Assembly: GCA_031272075.1 (NCBI GenBank)
Contig: JAISUK010000081.1
Span: 1-61,883 of the forward strand
From: Dysgonamonadaceae bacterium
GTDB taxonomy: Bacteria; Bacteroidota; Bacteroidia; Bacteroidales; Azobacteroidaceae
Length of the DNA stretch: 61,883 nt
Reading direction: 5' to 3'
Of the stretch, positions 7,773 to 17,277 are shown piece by piece; position 1 is the first letter of the stretch, and every line of letters starts with the position of its first letter. Made by a program: the position numbers and the translations under genes. Below the pieces are notes generated by a model. The model saw only the letters and a list, made by a program, of their open reading frames with translations. It was not told the DNA's origin and did no database searches.

Positions 7773-10700
7773 ATGAAAAGAATATATCATTACATGTTAA
7801 CCCTTTTGCTGTTGACAACGGTATGCTTTGTACTTCCGGCACAGCAGGCAATCATCAGTGTGGAGGGCACAGTGTACGATGCGGCTACGGGAGAAACTGT
7901 GCCCGGTGTTTCCGTCATCATCAAGGGAAAAATTGGAGGCACCACCACCGACGTCGATGGGAAATTCTCCATCAAAGCACAACGCGGCGAATGGCTGGTC
8001 TTCTCCTTTTTGAGTTATGCGTCTTACGAATATCTGGTTACCGAAGATAAGAGAGACCTGGTAGTCAAACTTTCCGAAAGTACGCAACAATTGGAAGAAG
8101 TGGTAATCACCGGCCTCGGTGAACAGCGAAGAATCTCCACGCTTGCCGCCGTCACTTCACTGGACGCCAAAGAATTGCAAGTGCCCGCGCCCTCTATCAC
8201 CAACATGCTGGGCGGCCGCGTCGCCGGCGTCTTTACGATGCAAGGCAGCGGTGAACCGGGCAAGAACCTCGCCGAATTTTGGGTGCGCGGTATCGGTACT
8301 TTCGGCGCCAACAGTAGCGCTCTGGTGCTGATCGACGGACTGGAAGGCGACATCAATGCCATCGACCCCGCCGACATCGAGAGTTTTTCGGTACTGAAGG
8401 ACGCCTCCGCTACCGCAGTCTATGGGGTGCGCGGCGCCAATGGCGTTGTGCTCATCAACACCAAACACGGACAGTCGGGAAAATTCTCCATCACCGGACG
8501 CGCCAACTACACCATCTCGCACATACGCCGCTTGCCGGAATATCTGCGCGCTTACGACTATGCGACACTGGCCAACGAAGCCCGTGAATTGCGCGGTGAA
8601 GACCCGCTCTACAACAGCATCCAGATGGAAGTCATCAAAGACGGGCTGGATCCGGACTTCTATCCCGACATCAGCTGGCAGGACGAAATCATCAACCGCT
8701 TGTCGTTCAAGCAGACCTATTATGCCAGCGGACAAGGAGGTAGCGACATCGCACGTTATTTCGTCAGTCTCGGCGCATCGAACGAAACGGCGGCCTACAA
8801 GATAGATAAATCCAATCCGCAATCCACCAATGCCGGTTACAATACCTATTCGTTCCGCCTCAATCTGGATATCAACCTGACAAAGACCACCGTATTGAAA
8901 TTCAATTCGGACGCTTTCATGTCCGTCAACGACAGACCCGGCACACAATTGTCCACCGATTATATCTGGCAATCGCAGGCGGCACTCACTCCGTTGATAT
9001 TCCCCTTGCGCTATTCCAACGGCGAGTTGCCTTCCACCAACGTGGCCAATATCGGCCTGTCGCCCTACGTGGTGATCAATTATAGCGGTAAAACCAAACT
9101 GACCAGCTACAAATCGAAGATCTCTATGGCGCTCGAACAGGACCTCAAATTCATTACTGAAGGATTGAAATTCAAGATGTTGGGCGCTTACGACCGCAAT
9201 GGCGGATACATCGAACAGCGCTATCATCTGCCTGCCCTGTATCTGGCCATCGGACGCACCAACCAGGGTGAATTGCAGACCCGCGAAATGGTGGCCGCCA
9301 CCACCCAGGAGTATTATTCCTTGATCAACAATGCCGATTATGACCAGTTTCGGCGCTTCCAATTCGAGTCGACCTTGAACTACGACCGGGTGTTCAACTA
9401 CGACCACCGTGTAGGTGCTTTGGCCTACATGCACATGAGCGACGAAATGTCGACCATGCAGTATCAGGAAAGTGAAATGGCCGGCTTATCGGCAAACTAT
9501 GCACAGATTCCCCGTAGATACCTGCGTATGACGGGACGTGTGGCTTACGGTTTCCGCGACACCTACATGGTCGATTTCAACTTCGGCTATACCGGCACCG
9601 AAAACTTCATGCCCGGTCGCCAGTTCGGATTCTTCCCAGCCATTGCTTTGGGCTGGGTGCCTTCAAACTACGAATGGGTGAAAGTCAACATGCCGTGGAT
9701 CAACCTTTTCAAAATCAGAGGCTCGTACGGGACGGTGGGTAACGACCGCATCGGTGGACAACGTTTCCCCTACCTGAACCGCGTAACGCAGACCACCACT
9801 TCGCTGTGGGGTGGCGGTGCTGTGGAAATGATCAACGTGACACGTGTCGGCGCCGACAACCTCGTATGGGAAAAGGCGATAAAAGCAGACTTGGGTCTCG
9901 ACATCCGCCTGTTCAACGATGCTTTCTCGCTCACGACGGACTTCTTCAATGACAAACGCAACGGCATTTTCCAGGAACGTGTGCAAGTGCCGGGCTATGC
10001 CGGATTGAGCAACAACCCCTACGGAAACGTAGGACGCATGGTGAGCTGGGGATCGGACGGAAACGCTTCCTACACGTTTAATATCAACAAAGACCTCAGT
10101 CTGACGCTGCGTGGAAACTACACGTTTGCCCGCAACAAGATCCTCAATTACGAAAAACTGTATGAAGAATATCCCTACAAAGATTATACCGGACTGCCCA
10201 ACGAAGTGGTGCTCGGATACCAATGCATCGGGTTCTTCAAAGATGCCGACGATGTGGCCTATAGCCCCAAACAAAACTGGGGAACGGTGATGCCCGGCGA
10301 CTTGAAATACAAGGACATCAATGGCGACGGCGTTATCAACGAAGACGACCGCGTGCCCATCTCCTACCCGTATGCAGGCAACAAGATGCTGCCGCAATTG
10401 ACTTACGGCGTCGGCGGTCAGGTCAACTACAAAAAGTTTTCCGCAGGATTTCTATTCAAAGGAACCGGCAAAGTCGATTATTTCCGCAACAACATGGGCT
10501 ATATCCCGTTTTATAGCGGCCAATTGGGAAACATCCTCTCGCAATTCAGCGATCCTTCCACCCGTTGGATACCCCGCTGGTATGCCGAAGCGCACGGGAT
10601 AGATCCCAGCCTCGCCGAAAATCCCAACGCACTGTTGCCCAGACTATCATACGGCAACAATACCAACAACACGCAACTCTCCGATTTCTGGAAAGGAGAC

Positions 10701-10919
10701 GCCCGTTATGTGCGGTTGCAGGAAGTCACCCTCAACTACAATCTGAAAAACAATTTCCTGCGACGACTCGGCATTGAATCCTTAGACCTGCAATTGGTAG
10801 GTAACAACCTGTATGTATGGGACAAAGTGAAAGTTTACGATCCCGAACAAGCCAACAAGGTCGGGAATGTATACCCCATCCCGACTACGTATTCCTTCCA
10901 ATTATATATCCACATGTAA
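7773..10919 (+). CDS. SusC/RagA-type TonB-linked outer membrane transporter
   Basis: I start the gene at the ATG at 7773 (1048 residues) rather than at an in-frame TTG at 7755, because the signal peptide MKRIYHYMLTLLLLTTVCFV then has the expected form. After cleavage near PAQQ there is a CarboxypepD_reg-like domain (about 30-110: VEGTVYDAATGETVPGVSV, then DVDGKF). A TonB-box-like EEVVITGLG follows, then a plug domain (about 125-235: VRGIGTF, VLIDGLEGD, ATAVYGVRGANGVVLI) and a 22-strand barrel to the end. With SusD it forms the lid-gated importer for oligosaccharides. There is no N-terminal STN signalling domain, unlike the second SusC in this window, so regulation probably falls to the AraC protein. 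SusD follows after 9 bp. Confidence 0.96.
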   Translation: MKRIYHYMLTLLLLTTVCFVLPAQQAIISVEGTVYDAATGETVPGVSVIIKGKIGGTTTDVDGKFSIKAQRGEWLVFSFLSYASYEYLVTEDKRDLVVKLSESTQQLEEVVITGLGEQRRISTLAAVTSLDAKELQVPAPSITNMLGGRVAGVFTMQGSGEPGKNLAEFWVRGIGTFGANSSALVLIDGLEGDINAIDPADIESFSVLKDASATAVYGVRGANGVVLINTKHGQSGKFSITGRANYTISHIRRLPEYLRAYDYATLANEARELRGEDPLYNSIQMEVIKDGLDPDFYPDISWQDEIINRLSFKQTYYASGQGGSDIARYFVSLGASNETAAYKIDKSNPQSTNAGYNTYSFRLNLDINLTKTTVLKFNSDAFMSVNDRPGTQLSTDYIWQSQAALTPLIFPLRYSNGELPSTNVANIGLSPYVVINYSGKTKLTSYKSKISMALEQDLKFITEGLKFKMLGAYDRNGGYIEQRYHLPALYLAIGRTNQGELQTREMVAATTQEYYSLINNADYDQFRRFQFESTLNYDRVFNYDHRVGALAYMHMSDEMSTMQYQESEMAGLSANYAQIPRRYLRMTGRVAYGFRDTYMVDFNFGYTGTENFMPGRQFGFFPAIALGWVPSNYEWVKVNMPWINLFKIRGSYGTVGNDRIGGQRFPYLNRVTQTTTSLWGGGAVEMINVTRVGADNLVWEKAIKADLGLDIRLFNDAFSLTTDFFNDKRNGIFQERVQVPGYAGLSNNPYGNVGRMVSWGSDGNASYTFNINKDLSLTLRGNYTFARNKILNYEKLYEEYPYKDYTGLPNEVVLGYQCIGFFKDADDVAYSPKQNWGTVMPGDLKYKDINGDGVINEDDRVPISYPYAGNKMLPQLTYGVGGQVNYKKFSAGFLFKGTGKVDYFRNNMGYIPFYSGQLGNILSQFSDPSTRWIPRWYAEAHGIDPSLAENPNALLPRLSYGNNTNNTQLSDFWKGDARYVRLQEVTLNYNLKNNFLRRLGIESLDLQLVGNNLYVWDKVKVYDPEQANKVGNVYPIPTTYSFQLYIHM

Positions 10920-10928
10920 TTCCATAAG

Positions 10929-12974
10929 ATGATGAAGAATATGAAAATAAATATGAAAAATATCCGCAAGGCGTTTTGCGTAAAGGCCGCATGTCTCGTG
11001 CTGGCCGTCGCGGGCTGCTTGTCGTCCTGCGATTACCTGAGTATCGATGATTATACCGACAACGATCTGGCTATCGATACCATTTTTACCCAAAAGCGCT
11101 ATATTGAGGCCTATATGTGGGGCGCTACCAAGTATCTGCCCGACGAAGGCGCATTGTTCGGCAATCCTTACACGCCAGGGCCCATGGCCACCGACGAAGG
11201 CTTCTGCGAATACGGAACTTCCGAGTTTCAAGGAATGGGATACGTGTTGGGCGACCGCAACGACAACAACCTCGGTTCTCTCGACAACTGGCATGCCTGG
11301 TACCAGGTCATCCGCCAATGCAATACCATCTTCAGCCGCATGGACGAAGCGCGCGACTGGACGATTTCCGAACGGGCACGTATCGAATCGAACACCCGTT
11401 TCATTCGGGCGTATGCCTACTACCTCCTCCTGATGAACCACGGACCTATCGTGCTGCTGGGCGACGAAGTGGTGGAAAACAACGAAGCGATAGAATACTA
11501 CGACCGTCCACGTGACCTCTACGACGACTGCGTGGAATATATCTGCACAGAACTGGAAGAAGCCTCCAAAAACTTGGCGATACGCGAAGAGACGCTTACC
11601 GAATTTGGAAGGCCAACCAAAGGCGCTGCACTCGGACTGGTAGCGCGACTGCGGTTGCAACATGCCAGCGACATGTTTAACGGCGGCAATTCCGCGCGTG
11701 TGTATTTCGGCAACTGGACCCGCAAAGTCGACGGCCAGCACTACATCCAACAGACTTACGACGCTCGGCGCTGGGCAGTGGCCGCAGCCGCCTGCAAACG
11801 GCTGATCGATCTGCGGGATGATGTGGGCGCCAAAGCATACGAATTGCATACAGTGCCGAAAGACAACAAGACGCCCGAATTGTCGAAGAATACCGCCGAC
11901 CCCGATTACAACAATACTTTCCCCGACGGGGCAGACGGGATCGACCCCTTCCATTCATACGCCGACATGTTCAATGCAGAAACCGTCGCAACGGTAAACA
12001 AGGAATACATCTGGGCGCGCAATTCTTCCGCCACCACGAACTATACTCGCCATGTATTCCCCAACGCCAACGGCGGATACAACGGGCTGTGTGTGACACA
12101 AAAAATTGTGGATGCCTACGAAATGTTCGACGGACGCTCCACCGGCAATTCCAGCGAAGAATATCCTTACAGCGAAGAACCGGACGGCACTACCACGCGC
12201 CGAGAGCTCTACAGCGGTTACTGGCTGAACACCAATGTGTGCAACATGTATGTCAACCGCGAAGCGCGTTTCTACGCCTCCATCGGATTCAGTGAATGTT
12301 ATTGGGAAATGGCGTCAACCACCGACGCAACGCAAAAAAACCTCACCGTCACTTATTATTCCGATTCACCCAACGGCAAGGATTTGGTGACCAATGCCGC
12401 CCAATATCCCATCACAGGCTATGTGCTGCGGAAATATGTGCATCCCAACGACGCTTGGGCGGGCGATGCCGCCAGACGACTGGCCAAGTCGTACGCCATG
12501 ATACGCTACGCCGAAATATTGCTGTCGTATGCCGAAGCATTAAACCAATTGGGCAATGGCAGCTATACCGTCGAAGTGAACGGCGAACAGCAAACTTTCA
12601 CCCGCGATCTCAATGAGATCAAATGGGCGTTCAATCAGGTGCGATACCGCGCCGGTCTGCCTGGAATGACCGATGCCGAAGTCGTCAATGCCGAACTGGT
12701 TTTGGAAAAGATCAAACGCGAACGCATGGTGGAATTCCTTTTTGAAAACCAGCGCTATTACGACGTGCGCCGCTGGGGCGACTACGAATCTTCGGAAAGC
12801 GAAACCATCATCGGGATGAATACTTCCGCCACGAAAGATGCGTACTACCAACGGGTAGTGCCGGGAAGTTCCCGTATCGCACGACGGATTGTCGACCGGA
12901 AAATGATTTTCTTGCCGATACCGAAAACAGAAACGAAACGGCTGCCGTCGTTCGATCAAAATCCAGGATGGTAG
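10929..12974 (+). CDS. SusD/RagB family nutrient-binding lipoprotein
   Basis: This is the partner lid of the preceding SusC. The 681 residues are long for SusD (usually about 500-600). The signal sequence ends at LSSC (Cys34, with Cys30 an alternative), followed by DYLSIDDY. SusD landmarks include FIRAYAYYLLLMNHGPIVLL in the TPR-like scaffold, AIRYAEILLSYAEALNQLG late in the protein, and the C-terminal ERMVEFLFENQRYYDVRRWG. The extra length sits mostly in the middle (about 300-480), where SusD proteins usually carry ligand-binding loops. Expected location is the cell surface. The glycan bound is not evident. Confidence 0.95.
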   Translation: MMKNMKINMKNIRKAFCVKAACLVLAVAGCLSSCDYLSIDDYTDNDLAIDTIFTQKRYIEAYMWGATKYLPDEGALFGNPYTPGPMATDEGFCEYGTSEFQGMGYVLGDRNDNNLGSLDNWHAWYQVIRQCNTIFSRMDEARDWTISERARIESNTRFIRAYAYYLLLMNHGPIVLLGDEVVENNEAIEYYDRPRDLYDDCVEYICTELEEASKNLAIREETLTEFGRPTKGAALGLVARLRLQHASDMFNGGNSARVYFGNWTRKVDGQHYIQQTYDARRWAVAAAACKRLIDLRDDVGAKAYELHTVPKDNKTPELSKNTADPDYNNTFPDGADGIDPFHSYADMFNAETVATVNKEYIWARNSSATTNYTRHVFPNANGGYNGLCVTQKIVDAYEMFDGRSTGNSSEEYPYSEEPDGTTTRRELYSGYWLNTNVCNMYVNREARFYASIGFSECYWEMASTTDATQKNLTVTYYSDSPNGKDLVTNAAQYPITGYVLRKYVHPNDAWAGDAARRLAKSYAMIRYAEILLSYAEALNQLGNGSYTVEVNGEQQTFTRDLNEIKWAFNQVRYRAGLPGMTDAEVVNAELVLEKIKRERMVEFLFENQRYYDVRRWGDYESSESETIIGMNTSATKDAYYQRVVPGSSRIARRIVDRKMIFLPIPKTETKRLPSFDQNPGW

Positions 12975-13004
12975 GATGTTTAACAGCTAATAAATTATTG
13001 ACGT

Positions 13005-13973
13005 ATGAAATATTTGAAAATATACCTGATCGCATTGCTCGCCCTGACGCTTTTCGCCTGCGGCGACCGCGATGAAATCTTCGAGCGGGAACAATACAAA
13101 CATGTGATTGCCCTGCTGAGCGAAGGCGACTTCAACATCTTCGCCGAAGAACATGACCCTTCCGAAGCGGACGGGGAAGGCTTCACCAACGGTTATATCG
13201 CCGCTTCCTGCGGCGGCTCGCTGGAAACAACGCTGCCCATCACGCTCAACATGGTGGAAGACGCCGATTTGTTGGGGGATTACAACAATGTCAATTTCGC
13301 TACGGAAGCCTACAAATACGCGCTGTATCTGCCCTCCGACAGATACCGGATTGAAAATCCCGTCATCTCCATGCAACCCGGAGAACGAAGCGGAAGGATG
13401 AAAATCCGGATTCGCGCCGCCGGCCTCTCGCCCGACTCGGTGTACTTCATCCCCTTGCGGGTGGACAAATGCTCGGCTTACGAATTGAATCCCGAAAAAA
13501 GTACGGTGCTTTACCGCGTGTACGTGAAAAACTTCTGGGCGTCTACCAAGACGATTCCCGTGTATTCGCACCGCGGCATCAAACTGGAAAACGGCACAGA
13601 ATCTCCCGTCAACACCATGATGACAAAACAAATGGTTCCTGTGTCGGGCAATGAAGTGCGGATTTTCGCCGGCAACAGAATCGTCACGACCGTCACACCG
13701 AGCGTTATTGAGAAATGGGCGATGCGGCTGACCATTGACGACAACGGCCATGTGACCATCACACCCTGGAGCGATACCTATTTCGGTTTGAAAGTCACCC
13801 AGGTCGATGGCGACCCCGAATATCCGAATGTCGTCAGATTGGTTGACGACGGATACGGCAAAACGTTTAAAACCTTCTTGCTGTGCTACGATTATGTCGA
13901 TTCCGACGACGGCGTCAGCAAATTCAGGATGAAGGAAGAATTGAAAATTGAAAATGTGGTAACTGTAAAATAA
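13005..13973 (+). CDS. DUF1735/DUF4361-type surface lipoprotein (BT_3987-like)
   Basis: The 322-residue protein has a clear lipoprotein signal ending at LFAC (Cys19). The N-terminal half has the DUF1735 pattern (LPSDRYRIENPVISMQPGE, then SVYFIPLRVDKCSAYELN), a beta-sandwich common in SusC/D loci. The C-terminal half resembles DUF4361, with a calycin or lectin-like beta fold. Members usually follow SusD and are thought to act as surface glycan-binding proteins. It lies 30 bp after SusD and 8 bp before the next lipoprotein gene. Domain names are from memory of the families, and function is inferred from context. Confidence 0.75.
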   Translation: MKYLKIYLIALLALTLFACGDRDEIFEREQYKHVIALLSEGDFNIFAEEHDPSEADGEGFTNGYIAASCGGSLETTLPITLNMVEDADLLGDYNNVNFATEAYKYALYLPSDRYRIENPVISMQPGERSGRMKIRIRAAGLSPDSVYFIPLRVDKCSAYELNPEKSTVLYRVYVKNFWASTKTIPVYSHRGIKLENGTESPVNTMMTKQMVPVSGNEVRIFAGNRIVTTVTPSVIEKWAMRLTIDDNGHVTITPWSDTYFGLKVTQVDGDPEYPNVVRLVDDGYGKTFKTFLLCYDYVDSDDGVSKFRMKEELKIENVVTVK

Positions 13974-13981
13974 CGACAGAT

Positions 13982-15079
13982 ATGAAAAAAATGAATAAAA
14001 CGTCGATTGATGTCCGAATCTTTTTTGTGGCTGCATTGGTATATGCAACCTGCGGATGCGTCAAATACGACAATTTCAATATCACCGAAAAGCCATACGT
14101 GGACAAAAGTTCAGTAGAACTCTACATCGGCGAAGGCGCGGGCAGCCGCAATCAAGTCCAACTGAAAAGCGCCCCCGAAGGGAATAATTTCACCTGGACA
14201 AGCCAGGATCCTTCCATCGCTTCCGTCTCCCAGTCGGGACTGGTAACGGCGCTAAACGAAGGATTCGCCGTGATCACCCTGGCTTCCGCCAGCGATCAGA
14301 CGAATGTGAATGTGTGGGTGCGCACCTGGGTGCCGCTCGTAGATTTCACCCTCGACAAACAACAGGTGGAAGTGAAACGGCTGGATAAAATCCAGGTCGT
14401 TGCGTCTCCTGTCCCACAGAATGCTTCGGAAATGCAGATCACGTGGACTTCTTCCAATCCGGCCGTCGTGGCTGTATACGAAAACGGATGGATCGTGGGG
14501 AACGAAATCGGCGAGGCCGTCGTTACCGCCACCTCTTCCGACGGCAAGCAACGACAGCTGACGGTGAGCGTAGTGCCCGCCGTAGAACGGTTTACGATCA
14601 CTGCGGCCAACATACCCGGCTACCAAGCTGGCGTCAATGCCGCAACAATCGGTTACAGTTCGCAGCATGGCGGCTATGTGGTCTTGAATATGTTTGACGG
14701 AAACATCACCACATTCTGGCATGCCAATTATGCCGCTCCGGTATCGAACTATCCGCACTGGTTCATCGTTGACCTGCGCCGCTCGGTGGTAATCACCAAG
14801 TTGATGATACAAAGGAGGCAGACTTTCATCTCCGCGAAAGGATTTTACTTCTATACTTGCCCGGACGTGGAAGTAAATCAGAATGACCCCCTCAACGGCT
14901 ATCAGTGGGTGCTTCAGGGCGATATGTCGTACGATCCGCTGTCGAATGCAGAGCAATATTTCGAATTCGACCCCATCCAGGCGCGTTACGTATGTATCTA
15001 CTTTGATACCAAACACAAAGAAGCTACTGCTCCAAACAATTACATCCAGCTCGCCGAGTTTGGAATCTATGGGTATTAG
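13982..15079 (+). CDS. Lipoprotein with two Ig-like (Big_2) domains and a discoidin-like C-terminus
   Basis: The protein has 365 residues. A signal peptide ends around YATCGC (Cys24 or Cys26). Two Big_2-like bacterial immunoglobulin repeats follow (about 40-115 and 120-200). They carry the family hallmarks NFTWTSQDPSIASVSQSGLV and ITWTSSNPAVVAVYENGWIV. The C-terminal part (about 205-365) reads as an F5/8 type C (discoidin) carbohydrate-binding module: a MFDGNITTFWHANY opening, WFIVDLRRSVVITKLMIQRR in the middle, and IQLAEFGIYGY at the end. It is likely a surface glycan-binding lipoprotein that hands substrate to SusCD or to the following alpha-galactosidase, 6 bp downstream. Confidence 0.85.
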   Translation: MKKMNKTSIDVRIFFVAALVYATCGCVKYDNFNITEKPYVDKSSVELYIGEGAGSRNQVQLKSAPEGNNFTWTSQDPSIASVSQSGLVTALNEGFAVITLASASDQTNVNVWVRTWVPLVDFTLDKQQVEVKRLDKIQVVASPVPQNASEMQITWTSSNPAVVAVYENGWIVGNEIGEAVVTATSSDGKQRQLTVSVVPAVERFTITAANIPGYQAGVNAATIGYSSQHGGYVVLNMFDGNITTFWHANYAAPVSNYPHWFIVDLRRSVVITKLMIQRRQTFISAKGFYFYTCPDVEVNQNDPLNGYQWVLQGDMSYDPLSNAEQYFEFDPIQARYVCIYFDTKHKEATAPNNYIQLAEFGIYGY

Positions 15080-15085
15080 TCGACC

Positions 15086-17236
15086 ATGAGCAATAGATTT
15101 CTATGCATATTCGGAGGATTGATGGCCACATGGCTTGTCACTGCGCAAAATGATTTGATTCATACCGGTGACAACGGTAAAAGTTGGGATCTATATACCC
15201 ACTCATCCGTTTACCGTCTGGCTGTCAATCCTTCCGGAAATGTTCAATCCGTCTATTTCGGCAACAAACTGGCGACAGCAAGCCCAAGTAACGCCCTGGG
15301 CGCCGAAATCCCTGTGCGTGGCGGCTATGCGTCGGCTACGCCCCTGCTCGAAGTGATCTTCCCCGACGGCGTCAGGGACATTGAACTGGAGTATAAAACG
15401 GCTGAAACAACCGCGGCCGACGGATATCCCGTGCTGAAAATCGTCCAGGCCGATAAATATTATCCGCTGGAAGTGCGGTCGTACCTCCGGATTATCCCCG
15501 AATACGACCTGATTGAGAAATGGATTGAAGTGGTCAACACCGGCAAAAAAGGCTCGATTAAAATAGAAAACCTGCTGTCGGGATCGGTATTCCTGCCCAA
15601 AGACGCCTACGAATTGACACATTATTCGGGTGTGTGGGGGCATGAATTGACCTCGCAAACCACCAAACTCACCCAGGGGACAAAAACTATCCAGGTCAAG
15701 GACTTCAAATCGTACGGGACATCGACCTTCTTGATACGTCCCGAAGGAGAGCAGGATAAATACCAAGGGAAGGTTTGGTTCGGAACATTGTGTTACAGTG
15801 GAAACTGGCGATTGGATTTCGAGAAGTTTTTCAACGGCAGCGTCCAAATCACGGGTGGCATGAATTTCTGGGATCAGGAGGTAAACCTGAAGCCGGGACA
15901 GTCGCTGACCTCTCCGCATATCCTGTTCGGTTATACCGAATCGGGCGCCGAAGGAGTGACTTTGAGCCTGACAGCCTATATCCGCGACAAGCTGTTGCCG
16001 GCATCGCATCGCGACAAGTTGCGTCCGGTGTTGTACAACAGTTGGTATGCCACCACTTTCAATGTCAACGAAGAACACCAGTTGGCTTTGGCGAAAGTAG
16101 CCAAAGAACTGGGTGTGGAAATGTTTGTGATCGACGATGGGTGGTTCAAAGGCCGCGTGAACGACAAGGCCGCTCTGGGCGACTGGACGGTAGATAAGAA
16201 TAAGTTCCCCAACGGGCTGAAGCCGATGATAGAAAAGATCAATGCGATGGGGCTGGATTTCGGCATCTGGATCGAACCGGAGATGGTAAATCCCAACAGC
16301 GACCTCTACCGCGCTCACCCCGACTGGGCATTTCATTTCCCCAACCGCGCACGGCACGAAGGCCGGAACCAGCTGATGCTCAATCTGGCCAGGGAAGATG
16401 TATGCCAATATCTTTACCGCTATTTCCATGATTTGCTGAAAGAAAACAACATCAAGTTCATCAAATGGGATATGAACAAGATGCTGACCGACCCCGGATT
16501 TACGTCGGCGCCTGCGGATGAACAACGCGCCGTGCGAATCAAATACATGGAAAACCTGTACCGCTTGGTCGAGACTTTGCGGAATGAATTTCCCGATGTG
16601 TGGTTTGAAAACTGCTCCAGCGGCGGCGGACGGATCGATCTGGCCATGATGTCGCGCTTTGACTTCAATTGGGCGAGCGATTATACCGATCCGATAGAGC
16701 GCATCTTCATCCACGACTCCTACCTGACGCTTTTCCCCGCAAACACCATGATCTCGTGGGTGACGCACGAGGACAAGCACAAGCAAAATCCGTCGTTGGA
16801 ATACAAATTTGATGTCAGCATGGCCGGCGTCCTGGGCGTAGGATACGACCTCACCAAATGGGATGACGCGCAAAAGAAAATCGCTGCGGAAAAGATCGCT
16901 CAATACAAAGCCATCCGCGAAACGGTGCAACAGGGAAATGTATACCGCCTCATTTCGCCTTACGACGAAAACAGAAGCATACTACAGTATGTAGATGTAA
17001 GCAAAAAGCATACGGTTGTATTCGTTTACAATCTGGCTGAATATCCCACCAACACCGTCGGCGAAACGCAACGGACGCCCCTAATCAAACTGCGGGGATT
17101 ATTACAGCATGAAAAGTATCAAATAGAAGGAATTAAAGGCGCATTTACCGGACAATTCCTGATGGAAATCGGAATCAATTTTCCCTTGACAGGGGCATAT
17201 AAAAGTAAGATATACAGCATACGGCAGGTGGAATGA
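15086..17236 (+). CDS. GH36 alpha-galactosidase, exported
   Basis: This 716-residue glycoside hydrolase should release terminal alpha-1,6 (or related) galactose from oligosaccharides such as melibiose, raffinose or galactomannan fragments. Residues 1-21 look like a signal peptide. The architecture is an N-terminal beta-supersandwich, a TIM barrel from about 300 and a C-terminal beta domain. The nucleophile is Asp462 in FIKWDMNKM. The general acid/base is Asp532 in WASDYTDPIER, and the 70-residue separation equals that in characterised GH36 enzymes. WFENCSSGGGRIDLAM is also conserved. It is the only enzyme in this locus I can place confidently, so alpha-galactosides are the best guess for the substrate. 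Confidence 0.95.
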   Translation: MSNRFLCIFGGLMATWLVTAQNDLIHTGDNGKSWDLYTHSSVYRLAVNPSGNVQSVYFGNKLATASPSNALGAEIPVRGGYASATPLLEVIFPDGVRDIELEYKTAETTAADGYPVLKIVQADKYYPLEVRSYLRIIPEYDLIEKWIEVVNTGKKGSIKIENLLSGSVFLPKDAYELTHYSGVWGHELTSQTTKLTQGTKTIQVKDFKSYGTSTFLIRPEGEQDKYQGKVWFGTLCYSGNWRLDFEKFFNGSVQITGGMNFWDQEVNLKPGQSLTSPHILFGYTESGAEGVTLSLTAYIRDKLLPASHRDKLRPVLYNSWYATTFNVNEEHQLALAKVAKELGVEMFVIDDGWFKGRVNDKAALGDWTVDKNKFPNGLKPMIEKINAMGLDFGIWIEPEMVNPNSDLYRAHPDWAFHFPNRARHEGRNQLMLNLAREDVCQYLYRYFHDLLKENNIKFIKWDMNKMLTDPGFTSAPADEQRAVRIKYMENLYRLVETLRNEFPDVWFENCSSGGGRIDLAMMSRFDFNWASDYTDPIERIFIHDSYLTLFPANTMISWVTHEDKHKQNPSLEYKFDVSMAGVLGVGYDLTKWDDAQKKIAAEKIAQYKAIRETVQQGNVYRLISPYDENRSILQYVDVSKKHTVVFVYNLAEYPTNTVGETQRTPLIKLRGLLQHEKYQIEGIKGAFTGQFLMEIGINFPLTGAYKSKIYSIRQVE

Positions 17237-17247
17237 AATAATTTTCA

Positions 17248-17255
17248 TATCTTTG
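17248..17255 (+). promoter_or_regulatory. -7 box before the GH42-like gene
   Basis: TATCTTTG matches TAnnTTTG and lies 23 bp upstream of the next start codon, in the 41-bp gap after the GH36 gene. It suggests the last gene can be transcribed apart from the operon. Confidence 0.5.
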
Positions 17256-17277
17256 TTGCAATATTATCTGCTTATAT

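Noticed and set aside
8157-9434. A 425-codon open frame on the minus strand
   Set aside because: Antisense to the first SusC gene, with no recognisable domain and no start context.
15203-16930. A 575-codon open frame on the minus strand
   Set aside because: It lies fully antisense to the GH36 gene, whose catalytic residues and domain order are intact. The antisense product shows no domain or signal. It results from codon bias.
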